The notes beneath the pieces are model-generated. The model was not told the origin of the DNA, ran no database searches, and saw nothing but the letters and a program-made list of their open reading frames with translations. A stretch of DNA of 7,855 nucleotides, taken from the NCBI GenBank assembly GCA_017631705.1, contig JAGBSU010000018.1, positions 1 to 7,855 on the forward strand. The letters are read 5' to 3'. This document shows, one piece after another, positions 1 through 6,882 of this stretch; positions within the stretch are counted from its first letter, which is position 1; the number at the start of each line of letters is the position of its first letter. The translations under genes and the position numbers were made by a program. This DNA comes from Clostridia bacterium (GTDB taxonomy: Bacteria; Bacillota; Clostridia; Oscillospirales; Acutalibacteraceae).

Positions 1-27
1 CAACCGGTCGCTTACGAATCGTTTTAA
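1..27 (+). other. Upstream remnant of the binding-protein frame ending in an in-frame TAA stop
   Basis: Positions 1-24 read QPVAYESF in the frame of the binding-protein gene, followed by TAA at 25-27 and then DWAERYSKFG in the same frame. The pattern of aromatic and acidic residues matches the helix that precedes the FRTGD motif in related binding proteins, so the frame is probably genuine on both sides. A single substitution from AAA, GAA, CAA or a Tyr codon would give the stop. A frameshift is unlikely because the frame is the same before and after. Only eight codons are visible upstream, which limits certainty. Confidence 0.55.
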
Positions 28-642
28 GATTGGGCAGAACGGTATTCCAAATTCGGTGTGGATCGGAGTGTAGACTTCTATAACCCTTTCCGTACCGGTG
101 ATGTGCCGATTGGCTTTACTGCTTATACAATCTATAACCAATTGTCCGCTGCGGCTCCTGAATTGCGTGGATTGTGGGGAATGTCATTGATTCCCGGTAC
201 ACCGAAGGATGACGGTACGGTAGACCACTCTGCACCGGCAGGTGGCACGGGCGCTATGATGTTGACCACCGCTGTTAAACATGGTGTTGAGGACGAAGCC
301 TATGAGTTCTTGAAATGGTGGACCAGCACGGAATCGCAAATCCGTTACGGCTCGGAATTGGAAGCCACGATGGGTATCGCAGCGCGTTATGCACCGGCCT
401 CATTACAAGCCTTTGAAGAAATGGGTTGGACAGATGAGGAAAAGGCGATTTTGAAGGCACAACGCGATTGGACGCAAAATGTGTTTTCTATTCCCGGTGA
501 CTACATGTTGGCTCGTTCGTTGACTAACGCTGTGCGTGCGGCTTTGGATCAACATGCGGAACCGCGTCGAATGTTGGCAAAATATAATCGTGACATTAAT
601 GCGGAAATCAAACGCAAGCGTGCCGAATTTAATTTGGATTAA
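28..642 (+). CDS. Extracellular sugar-binding protein of an ABC importer, C-terminal part (5' end outside window, frame interrupted)
   Basis: This is the C-terminal part of an extracellular solute-binding protein (family 1 type) that captures a carbohydrate outside the cell and hands it to the permeases encoded next. The frame carries hallmarks of the Clostridia/Paenibacillus sugar-binding subfamily: FRTGDVPIGF near the front, IPGT with DDGTVD, the GGTGAMM segment, FLKWWTS, a MGIAARYAP stretch, and the ending in which SIPGDYMLARSLTNA is followed by a charged helix rich in Lys, Arg and Glu. The coding frame runs unbroken from 28 to the TAA at 640-642. Reading upstream in the same frame meets a TAA at 25-27, although the residues on both sides (AYESF, then DWAERYSKFG) fit one continuous protein. 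The first possible start inside is GTG at 58, but it has no Shine-Dalgarno sequence and would drop most of the protein, so I do not believe it is a real start. The gene is either a pseudogene or carries a sequence error. Family assignment is confident; substrate is unknown. Confidence 0.85.
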   Translation, partial: DWAERYSKFGVDRSVDFYNPFRTGDVPIGFTAYTIYNQLSAAAPELRGLWGMSLIPGTPKDDGTVDHSAPAGGTGAMMLTTAVKHGVEDEAYEFLKWWTSTESQIRYGSELEATMGIAARYAPASLQAFEEMGWTDEEKAILKAQRDWTQNVFSIPGDYMLARSLTNAVRAALDQHAEPRRMLAKYNRDINAEIKRKRAEFNLD

Positions 643-650
643 GGGGGTGA
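641..650 (+). promoter_or_regulatory. Strong Shine-Dalgarno sequence deciding a TTG start
   Basis: AAGGGGGTGA differs from the full anti-16S consensus AAGGAGGTGA at one base. It overlaps the TAA of the binding-protein gene and ends five bases before the TTG at 656, which makes that TTG the convincing start of the first permease and suggests translational coupling to the gene before it. Confidence 0.8.
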
Positions 651-655
651 GGTAA

Positions 656-1555
656 TTGAAAGCAAAAACCGCTAGTTTACACAAGCAGGCGCGACAGAGT
701 TACTTATCGCACTATGCGATGTTGTCGCCGTTCTTAATTGCCTTTATCATGTTTACTATTTTGCCGATTTTAGCCTCCATGCTCCTTGGCTTTACGGATT
801 TTAACATGGTTCAGTTGCCGAATTTTGTGGGCCTCGACAACTACGTCCGCTTGTTGTTTGACGACGATGTGTATATGATTGCCCTCAAAAATACGTTGTT
901 ATTAGCTTTGGTTACCGGCCCGATTGGCTATATTTTAAGCTTTGTTGTGGCGTGGTTGATTAATGAGTTGGGGCGCAGATTCCGCGTGTTGTTTACATTC
1001 CTTATGTATACACCTGCCATGTGTGCTGCTGCATCGACTATTTGGATCTTCATTTTTTCCAGTGACACACAAGGTTTTTTGAATGATATTTTATTAAAGC
1101 TTGGCGTGATTACTACACCGGTTAGCTGGTTAACAGACCCTACATATAACATGACGGTTGTTATGATTATTACCATTTGGGGTAGTTTTGGCACTGGTTT
1201 CTTATCGTTTGTTTCCGGTTTACAATCCTTAGACCGCACCTATTTTGAAGCGGCGGCTATTGACGGATTGCGCAACCGTTGGCAGGAATTGTATTACGTT
1301 ACCTTCCCGCAGATGCGTGAATTCTTATTGTTCGGTGCGGTGCAGTCTGTTTCCAGCGCTTTTTCCATTGCACCGACTATTACCGGTAATCCCAGTACCA
1401 ACTATTCAACACACACGTTGGTTTTGCACATCCTGGACCATGCCAATATTCGTTATGAAATGGGATATGCTTCGGCAGCTGCCGTCGTGTTGTTCTTGTT
1501 GATGATTTTGGCATGGACAGCGACCAACAAGTTGCTGTCGAAAGTTTCGGCGTAA
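656..1555 (+). CDS. Sugar ABC transporter permease, first subunit of pair 1
   Basis: This 299-residue integral membrane protein is a subunit of a binding-protein-dependent carbohydrate importer (MalF/LplB/UgpA-like). A hydrophilic N-terminus is followed by about six membrane helices near residues 21-45, 76-103, 109-135, 166-188, 222-240 and 270-294. The cytoplasmic loop at 198-220 carries the EAA motif (EAAAIDG, then FPQM), which docks on the ATPase. The 'GLDNY' segment at 59-63, after the first helix, is usual for this subunit type. The start is TTG at 656, chosen because an almost perfect Shine-Dalgarno sequence lies just upstream. The gene follows the binding-protein gene by 13 bases and precedes its partner permease by 16 bases, so the three form the classic binding protein-permease-permease order. 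Family assignment is firm. The sugar imported is unknown. Confidence 0.95.
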   Translation: MKAKTASLHKQARQSYLSHYAMLSPFLIAFIMFTILPILASMLLGFTDFNMVQLPNFVGLDNYVRLLFDDDVYMIALKNTLLLALVTGPIGYILSFVVAWLINELGRRFRVLFTFLMYTPAMCAAASTIWIFIFSSDTQGFLNDILLKLGVITTPVSWLTDPTYNMTVVMIITIWGSFGTGFLSFVSGLQSLDRTYFEAAAIDGLRNRWQELYYVTFPQMREFLLFGAVQSVSSAFSIAPTITGNPSTNYSTHTLVLHILDHANIRYEMGYASAAAVVLFLLMILAWTATNKLLSKVSA

Positions 1556-1571
1556 AGGGGGCGGCAGAATA

Positions 1572-2462
1572 ATGGGGAAAATTAAAAGTTGGTTAGAAGA
1601 ACTACACGTAAAAAACAGTCGTGTAATTCTTTCTCGTTCCAAAACAGGTACATTTTTCATCGGTTTTTTCGTGGCATTGATGTCCGCCTTTATGATTTTG
1701 CCGGTGTTTTACGCGGTGGTTCAAGCTTTTAAGCCGATTGAAGAGGTTTTCGCATATCCGCCTAAATTTTTCGTTAAAAATCCCACTTTAGACAACTTCA
1801 AAATTGTGTTGAAATTAGCGGGTAACCTGTGGGTGCCGTTTAGCCGTTATTTGTTTAACAGCTTATTAATTTCGGTTATCGGTACATTTATTACGGTTTT
1901 TGTTTCGTCAATGGCATCTTATCCGTTGGCAAAAGGGCGTTTTCCCGGTCGCCAACTGATTTCCACGGCGATTGTTTGGGCTATGTTGTTTAACGGTAAC
2001 GTAACAACGATGCCGCGCTATTTAATCATTGCCGGCTTGGGCATGATTGATACGTATTGGGCAATTCTGTTGCCTGCTTTGGCGAGCACGATGGGCGTTT
2101 TCTTGATGCGACAATTCGTGATTTCCACCATTCAGGATTCTACCTTGGAAGCTGCTCGTATTGACGGTGCCGGCGAATTTAAAATCTTCTTCAGCATTGT
2201 GATGCCGAGCATCAAGTCCGGTTGGTTGACGTTGGTTATGTTCTCGTTCCAGGGATTTTGGAACAGTGCATACGGCAACTACATTTATAGTGAAGAATTA
2301 AAACAATTGCCGGCGGTGCTTTCTTCTATCGCGGCAGGCGGTATTGCCCGTGCTGGTGCGGGCTCTGCCGTAACGGTGATTATGATGATCTTACCGATGC
2401 TTGTTTTCTTAGTTTCACAAAGTTCTATTACGGAAACGATGTCACATTCGGGCTTGAAATAA
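1572..2462 (+). CDS. Carbohydrate ABC transporter permease, second subunit of pair 1
   Basis: This 296-residue membrane protein is the MalG/AraQ/YtcP-like partner of the preceding permease; together they would form the channel of a sugar importer. Helices lie near residues 27-51, 95-120, 129-145, 150-180, 214-235 and 264-284. The EAA loop is clear at 192-215 (LEAARIDGAGEF, then IVMPSIK). The periplasmic segment after helix 1 has the family's PTLDNF at 71-76, and the C-terminus ends in MSHSGLK, as in many sugar permeases of Clostridia and Bacilli. The ATG at 1572 is preceded by a purine-rich ribosome site (AAAGGGGGCGG, 1554-1564) that overlaps the stop of the upstream gene, which implies coupled translation. 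No ATPase gene follows, so the pair must use one encoded elsewhere. Confidence 0.95.
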   Translation: MGKIKSWLEELHVKNSRVILSRSKTGTFFIGFFVALMSAFMILPVFYAVVQAFKPIEEVFAYPPKFFVKNPTLDNFKIVLKLAGNLWVPFSRYLFNSLLISVIGTFITVFVSSMASYPLAKGRFPGRQLISTAIVWAMLFNGNVTTMPRYLIIAGLGMIDTYWAILLPALASTMGVFLMRQFVISTIQDSTLEAARIDGAGEFKIFFSIVMPSIKSGWLTLVMFSFQGFWNSAYGNYIYSEELKQLPAVLSSIAAGGIARAGAGSAVTVIMMILPMLVFLVSQSSITETMSHSGLK

Positions 2463-2477
2463 GCGGGTCAGTCTTGT

Positions 2478-2487
2478 AGGAAAGGTG
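2478..2487 (+). promoter_or_regulatory. Ribosome binding site bearing on the TTG versus ATG start of the NHL-TPR-Yip1 gene
   Basis: AGGAAAGGTG lies before two in-frame starts, TTG at 2493 and ATG at 2499. From the AAAGG core (2481-2485) the gap is 7 bases to the TTG and 13 to the ATG. The spacing favours TTG, in line with the TTG start of the first permease, but ATG cannot be excluded. The choice changes the protein by two residues only. Confidence 0.55.
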
Positions 2488-2492
2488 CGTGT

Positions 2493-4607
2493 TTGTCCAT
2501 GCCGAAAAAACTATTAGGAGTGCTCTTGGCGGCAATTGCTTTGTTAGCAATGCCGTTGACCGTAGGGGCAACGCCGTTATCGGCGGTCCCGTATACTACC
2601 TATGATTACAATCTGTACGACGAGTCGGTTGTAGCACCGGTGGGTTATGTTCCCTCAGAGCGTATTACCTCTAGCTCGTTAGGATTGGAAACTCCGATGT
2701 CCACACCGAGTGATATTTATTATGATAATAAAGAATCTATTTATTTGTTGGACAGCGGAAACAGTCGAATTTTGGTTTTAAGTACCGATTTAAAACTTAA
2801 AGAAATTATTGCAAATTTGCCGGATGAAAACGGTGAACCGGCTCAGTTCCCGGCTGCTGAAGGCTTAACTATTGGCAACGACGGGCGGCTGTACATCGCC
2901 GATACCGGAAACGAACGGGTTTTGGTATATAATGCCGACCGTACATGGGCGTATACCCTGACGCGTCCTGAAACCTCACGCTTGGAAGAAGACCTCTTGT
3001 TTGACGTGAGTAAGGTCTCGGTTGACAATCGCAACAATTTGTATGTGATTGCTAAGAGCGGTAACAAGGGTGCCTTTGTATTTGACGGTGAGGGCAATTA
3101 CCTGCGCCTGTTTGGCGGTAACACCGTGGTGCAAACGGCAGAGGTTATTATGAAATATCTGTTGCGACCGTTCTTAACACAGTCGCAGTTGGAAGCGATG
3201 GCCTCCTCTGTGCCGATTACTATCAGCAACTTTGATGTCAACGAGGAAGGCTTTATGTACACCTCCACCATTATCACCGGTAAAACCACGGTGCCGGCGG
3301 GTGTTATTCGCAAGTTGAACTATTTAGGTCGAAACATTTTAGATGAGGAAATAATTTTCGGTGACCGAGAATGGACTCGTAACGTTGCCGGTGACAGATC
3401 GCTGACAACTTTCGCCGACTTGGATGTTGACGAAGACGGTTTTATGAATTTACTAGACCAAGGGCGCGGAAAGGTTTTCCAATACGCTGAATCGGGTGAG
3501 CTGATTGCAGTATTTGGTTCTTACGGCGATCAATTCGGTCAATTCGGTAACAACCCGCCCGCATTAGAAACAATTGGGAAATCAGTGTGTGTGGTTGATA
3601 AAGAAAAAGCGTGCATTATTCGCTTTGAACCCACTGCGTACGCGGAAAGCTACCGTGAAGCACTTTTGAAATTAGAAAAAAATGACTTTACCGGTTCTTT
3701 GGAAATTTGGCAACAAATATTGGAAGATAACTCAAACAATACCAACGCTTACTACGGTATTGGTAGCGTATATGATATGCAGGGCGATTACAAACAGGCA
3801 ATGAAATATTTCAAAATTGCCGGTGACCATGTTGCTTATTCCGAGTCGTTCCAAGAATATCGTAACATTGCTATCAAGAAGGCTTTTATTCCGGTGGTTT
3901 CCGTAGTTGTGGTGCTGTTGATTGCTTGGTTTTTGGTGAAAAAATTCAGAAAAAAGAAAGCCAAGGCGGTTTCCACCAGCGCGTATTCCAAGTTGGAAAG
4001 TAAATACACATTCCCGCTATACACTTTATTCCATCCGATGGACGGTTTCTCACAATTAAAGCCGCGGAAAATCGCTTCGTGGCGAGTATCCGTCTTGTTG
4101 TTGTTGCTTTTATTTGTAGTGTTTACCTTGCAATATTTTTTAACAGGGTATATCTTCAATTTGAATCGGTTGGTTGATTACAGTTTACCGATTATGCTGA
4201 TTAAGACAATGGGCATCGGATTCTTGTTCGTAATTGCGAACTGGGCAGTATGTACATTGTTTAACGGTAACGGTAATTTGAAGGAAATTACTTCTGTTAC
4301 AGCCTATTCATTGTTGCCGTTGGAATTTGCCATGGTTATCAATGTAGTGTTATCCAACTTCTTAGCAATGACCGAAGGTGCCATCATGAACATTATTCTG
4401 GTGGTTGCCATTGCATGGACGGTTCTGTTGTTGGTGTGTGGTTTATCCTGTATTCATGAATACAACATGACACAAACCGTTATCTCCGTTATTGCTACAG
4501 TTTTTGGTATGGCTGTGATTGTTTTCTTACTTATTATGTTCTTTAGTTTATTGCAACAGACCGGCAGTTTTGTGTACTCCATCATCTTGGAAGCCATTCA
4601 GCGTTAA
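2493..4607 (+). CDS. Membrane-anchored NHL beta-propeller/TPR protein with a C-terminal Yip1-type domain
   Basis: This 704-residue protein has several parts in order. Residues 1-26 are a signal peptide with a likely cut after VGA. Residues 70-380 hold about six NHL-type propeller strands, clearest at 74-106 (DSGNSRILVL), 122-150 (DTGNERVLVY), 171-208, 307-342 and 361-379. Residues 383-464 form TPR-like helix pairs, clearest at 417-444 (YYGIGSVYDMQGDYKQAMKY). One membrane helix at 465-483 is followed by a strongly basic stretch (KKFRKKKAKA) that should be cytoplasmic. Residues 508-690 begin with the Yip1-like FHPMDGF and contain five helices near 531-552, 564-588, 601-624, 630-652 and 664-690. 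The propeller and TPR should therefore be outside the cell and the 484-530 linker inside. NHL propellers usually bind proteins or glycans, and Yip1 domains are membrane proteins of uncertain role in bacteria. I infer a binding, sensing or scaffold role for the neighbouring transporters. No catalytic site is evident. Confidence 0.85.
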   Translation: MSMPKKLLGVLLAAIALLAMPLTVGATPLSAVPYTTYDYNLYDESVVAPVGYVPSERITSSSLGLETPMSTPSDIYYDNKESIYLLDSGNSRILVLSTDLKLKEIIANLPDENGEPAQFPAAEGLTIGNDGRLYIADTGNERVLVYNADRTWAYTLTRPETSRLEEDLLFDVSKVSVDNRNNLYVIAKSGNKGAFVFDGEGNYLRLFGGNTVVQTAEVIMKYLLRPFLTQSQLEAMASSVPITISNFDVNEEGFMYTSTIITGKTTVPAGVIRKLNYLGRNILDEEIIFGDREWTRNVAGDRSLTTFADLDVDEDGFMNLLDQGRGKVFQYAESGELIAVFGSYGDQFGQFGNNPPALETIGKSVCVVDKEKACIIRFEPTAYAESYREALLKLEKNDFTGSLEIWQQILEDNSNNTNAYYGIGSVYDMQGDYKQAMKYFKIAGDHVAYSESFQEYRNIAIKKAFIPVVSVVVVLLIAWFLVKKFRKKKAKAVSTSAYSKLESKYTFPLYTLFHPMDGFSQLKPRKIASWRVSVLLLLLLFVVFTLQYFLTGYIFNLNRLVDYSLPIMLIKTMGIGFLFVIANWAVCTLFNGNGNLKEITSVTAYSLLPLEFAMVINVVLSNFLAMTEGAIMNIILVVAIAWTVLLLVCGLSCIHEYNMTQTVISVIATVFGMAVIVFLLIMFFSLLQQTGSFVYSIILEAIQR

Positions 4608-4610
4608 GGA

Positions 4611-4619
4611 AAGGAAGGA
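4611..4619 (+). promoter_or_regulatory. Ribosome binding site fixing the DUF5696 gene start
   Basis: AAGGAAGGA sits seven bases before the ATG at 4627. The open frame extends upstream to a TTG at 4519 inside the previous gene, but only the ATG at 4627 has this site and begins directly with a signal peptide, so it is the start. Confidence 0.8.
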
Positions 4620-4626
4620 TGACAAT

Positions 4627-6882
4627 ATGAAACAATTCAGCAAGATTTTCCGCATCCTTCTTTGCTTGATGTTGTCGGTTGTTTTGGTGCTGTCTATGAG
4701 CAGTATCGCTATGGCCGATGAAGCGAAAAACGAAGAAGTGGTTTTGGAAGGTACAAACACCATTGTGAACGGTGATGAAGTAGTTACTTTTGAGCCGGTA
4801 GCACAAAATCAAGGGATGGCACTGTATGCCGACATGAGTAACGGGTATTTTTATCTTGAAAATCTCGTTTCCGGCAAAAAATGGTACAGCGTCCCGATTG
4901 ATTCAGACATTGACCCGTATACCGCGGGTAAGAACTATACCAATTTGCGTTCACAAGTGGTGATTGAGTATATCAGCGCCTCCGAAGTGGCTTGGAGTTC
5001 TCCGCAGTTTGCAAATAGTTATTCGGATGCTTCGTTTGAAGTGAAAAAAGTAAGCAACGGTATTTGTGTAACTTATGTGTTTTCGGCATTGGGAATTTCG
5101 TTTGATGTGGAATACACCTTGCAAAACGGTTATTTAGATGCTAAGTTGCGCTTGGACAGTATAAAAGAGGATGAATTTAAGGTAATCTCCGTTAATGTAC
5201 TTCCTTCATTTGGTGCCGGAAACTGGGAAGCTGAAGGCTACCTGTTTGTGCCGGATGGTAGTGGTGCCTTGGTTACTTTTAACAACAAAATCATCACGAC
5301 AACAAATTACAAAGCCATGGTATACGGCACCGAAGCAACGACGGTTGAGGAAACGAAAAAAACAAACACCGAGTCGATTCGCTTGCCGGTGTTCGGCACG
5401 GTGACGGAAAATAATGCTTTGATGGGTGTGATTACCCAAGGGGATGCGGTTTCTTATATCACCGCCGTGAACGGTCATGACCGTTGCGGATATAATGCAG
5501 TAAGCAGTATCTTCCAATATCGTTTTGTGCAAAGCCAATTGAATATGTTTAACAAAAAGAATGTAAATATGTTGGCTTCACCGGCTGTCGGCTTGGATGC
5601 TTATACAGTACGATACTATGTTTTGGACGGCGATAAAGCCAATTATACCGGCATGGCTTCGGCTTATCGTGATTATTTGATTAAGGAAAAAGGTTTTACG
5701 AAAAAAACCATTACACCGAAATTCCATGTGCGTACGCTTGGCTTTTATGAAGAAAAAGCAAGTTTTCTCGGTGTGATTCCGTATACCAAGAAAGTAGCAT
5801 TGACCACCTATAGCGAAGCCATGGAAATAGCTAAGGATTTGACAGAGAGCGGTATTGACGCTTTATCCTTACAATACTTCGGATGGAGTAACAGTGGTAT
5901 TACCAACAAGAAGATCCCGAACGCCGCGACACCGGTCGGTACTTTAGGCGGCAAAAAGGCATTTGCTTCGCTGGTGGATTATTGCAAGCAACAGCAATGC
6001 GTTTTGGTCCCCGAAGTAGATTTACTGACCTTCCAGAAAAACGGTAACGGCGTTCGTGCGAATAAAGATGCGGCGCGTACCGTATTTGGCAAAGTGGTGC
6101 GCCGCAGTGAATATATTCTTTCCAACTATGTTTACAAATTGCAATCGGATGTTACGGCGCTGGTGTCACCCACCAAAATGGACAAAGTATTCACCACCTA
6201 CTTGGAATCCCTTAAAAAGCAGGGGATTACTCATGTGAATTTGGGGAACTTCGGTGATTATTGCTATGCAAACTATTATTTAAAGGATGAACAGAATCGC
6301 TCCTTGTTCCCGCAAAAAGCAGAAGAAATTCTCAAAAAATATAACGATGCCGGTATCGCGGTCAGCGTGAGCGGCGGTAACGCCTACACTTTACCGTATG
6401 TCAGTAGAGTTACCGATGTGCCGGTGTGTTCCAGCGGCTATGATATGTTTGATATCGATGTGCCGTTCTACCAAATTTTGTTACACGGTTATGTATCATA
6501 TACCACTAAACCGATTGTGCAAACCGCAGACCCCAAGGTCACCTACTTAGCAGCTGTGGAGAACGGCAGTGAGCTGTTGTACAACGGTATGCACGAAGAA
6601 GCGTCCGAACTGTTTGATACCGACTACACGCGTTTTTACGGTTCTACATGGAGATTGTGGAAAGATACAGCGGCTGAACAACACAAAGCTTATTATCCGT
6701 TGCAAGCCAAAGTTGCTGACCAAGAAATCATCGCACATACTGAAGTGGCGGAAAAAGTTTATCTTACGAAATATGCCAACGGCGTTTGCGTGGCGGTAAA
6801 CTATAACAAAACCGATGTGGTGTTAGAAAACGGTAAAACAGTTGGTGCACTCAACTTTATCGAATGGAGGGAGAACGCATGA
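4627..6882 (+). CDS. Secreted DUF5696-family protein, probable glycoside-hydrolase-like
   Basis: This 751-residue exported protein matches what I know of the DUF5696 family, usually found beside sugar ABC transporters in Bacillota. Residues 1-30 are a Sec signal peptide (MKQFSKIFRI, hydrophobic core, AMA cut before DEA) with no lipobox Cys. Residues 45-340 are beta-rich and include the segment YLFVPDGSGALVTFNN (205-220) that I associate with the family. From about 360 to 690 alternating strands and helices suggest a TIM-barrel fold: DALSLQYFGW (411-420), VLVPEVDLLTF (459-469), HVNLGNFGDY (536-545), VSVSGGNAY (579-587) and the acid-rich YDMFDIDVP (605-613). A C-terminal beta segment (about 690-748, with AVNYN at 723-727) resembles the domain that closes many glycoside hydrolases. 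Candidate catalytic or sugar-binding acids are E463, D465, D544, D606, D609 and D611; this is inference. It overlaps the next permease gene by four bases. A non-catalytic glycan-binding role is the main alternative. Confidence 0.85.
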   Translation: MKQFSKIFRILLCLMLSVVLVLSMSSIAMADEAKNEEVVLEGTNTIVNGDEVVTFEPVAQNQGMALYADMSNGYFYLENLVSGKKWYSVPIDSDIDPYTAGKNYTNLRSQVVIEYISASEVAWSSPQFANSYSDASFEVKKVSNGICVTYVFSALGISFDVEYTLQNGYLDAKLRLDSIKEDEFKVISVNVLPSFGAGNWEAEGYLFVPDGSGALVTFNNKIITTTNYKAMVYGTEATTVEETKKTNTESIRLPVFGTVTENNALMGVITQGDAVSYITAVNGHDRCGYNAVSSIFQYRFVQSQLNMFNKKNVNMLASPAVGLDAYTVRYYVLDGDKANYTGMASAYRDYLIKEKGFTKKTITPKFHVRTLGFYEEKASFLGVIPYTKKVALTTYSEAMEIAKDLTESGIDALSLQYFGWSNSGITNKKIPNAATPVGTLGGKKAFASLVDYCKQQQCVLVPEVDLLTFQKNGNGVRANKDAARTVFGKVVRRSEYILSNYVYKLQSDVTALVSPTKMDKVFTTYLESLKKQGITHVNLGNFGDYCYANYYLKDEQNRSLFPQKAEEILKKYNDAGIAVSVSGGNAYTLPYVSRVTDVPVCSSGYDMFDIDVPFYQILLHGYVSYTTKPIVQTADPKVTYLAAVENGSELLYNGMHEEASELFDTDYTRFYGSTWRLWKDTAAEQHKAYYPLQAKVADQEIIAHTEVAEKVYLTKYANGVCVAVNYNKTDVVLENGKTVGALNFIEWRENA
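6866..6870 (+). promoter_or_regulatory. GGAGG ribosome site choosing the ATG at 6879
   Basis: GGAGG lies inside the end of the DUF5696 gene, eight bases before the ATG at 6879. An in-frame ATG at 6864 overlaps this site and has no ribosome site of its own, so it is rejected. The chosen start makes an ATGA overlap with the upstream stop. Confidence 0.85.

Noticed and set aside
25..27. TAA read as a sense codon (altered genetic code)
   Set aside because: Four other genes in the window end at TAA exactly where a family C-terminus is expected, and the next gene's ribosome site follows, so TAA is a normal stop here.
1..60. Frameshift as the cause of the interruption
   Set aside because: Frame 1 gives family-like residues both before and after the stop. 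Frames 2 and 3 of this stretch give no family-like sequence.
58..642. GTG at 58 as the real start of a short 194-residue protein
   Set aside because: No Shine-Dalgarno sequence precedes it, the family frame continues upstream through 28, and the product would lack the signal peptide and most of the binding protein.
1986..2001. Direct repeat: TTGTTTAACGGTAACG occurs here and again at 4257-4272
   Set aside because: Both copies encode Leu-Phe-Asn-Gly-Asn in the two unrelated membrane proteins with the same preferred codons. There are only two copies 2.3 kb apart and no flanking similarity, so this looks like chance.
2463..2492. Possible terminator or promoter in the largest gap between genes
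   Set aside because: The 30 bases hold no GC-rich inverted repeat with a T-run and no convincing -35/-10 pair. They are mostly accounted for by the ribosome site.
4519..4626. Upstream extension of the DUF5696 gene to TTG 4519
   Set aside because: It would overlap the previous gene by about 90 bases, has no ribosome site, and would bury the clear signal peptide that begins at 4627.
4627..6882. Assigning the DUF5696 protein to a specific glycoside hydrolase family or substrate
   Set aside because: The barrel-like pattern is suggestive, but no family-specific catalytic motif can be recognised by eye, so naming an activity would be a guess.
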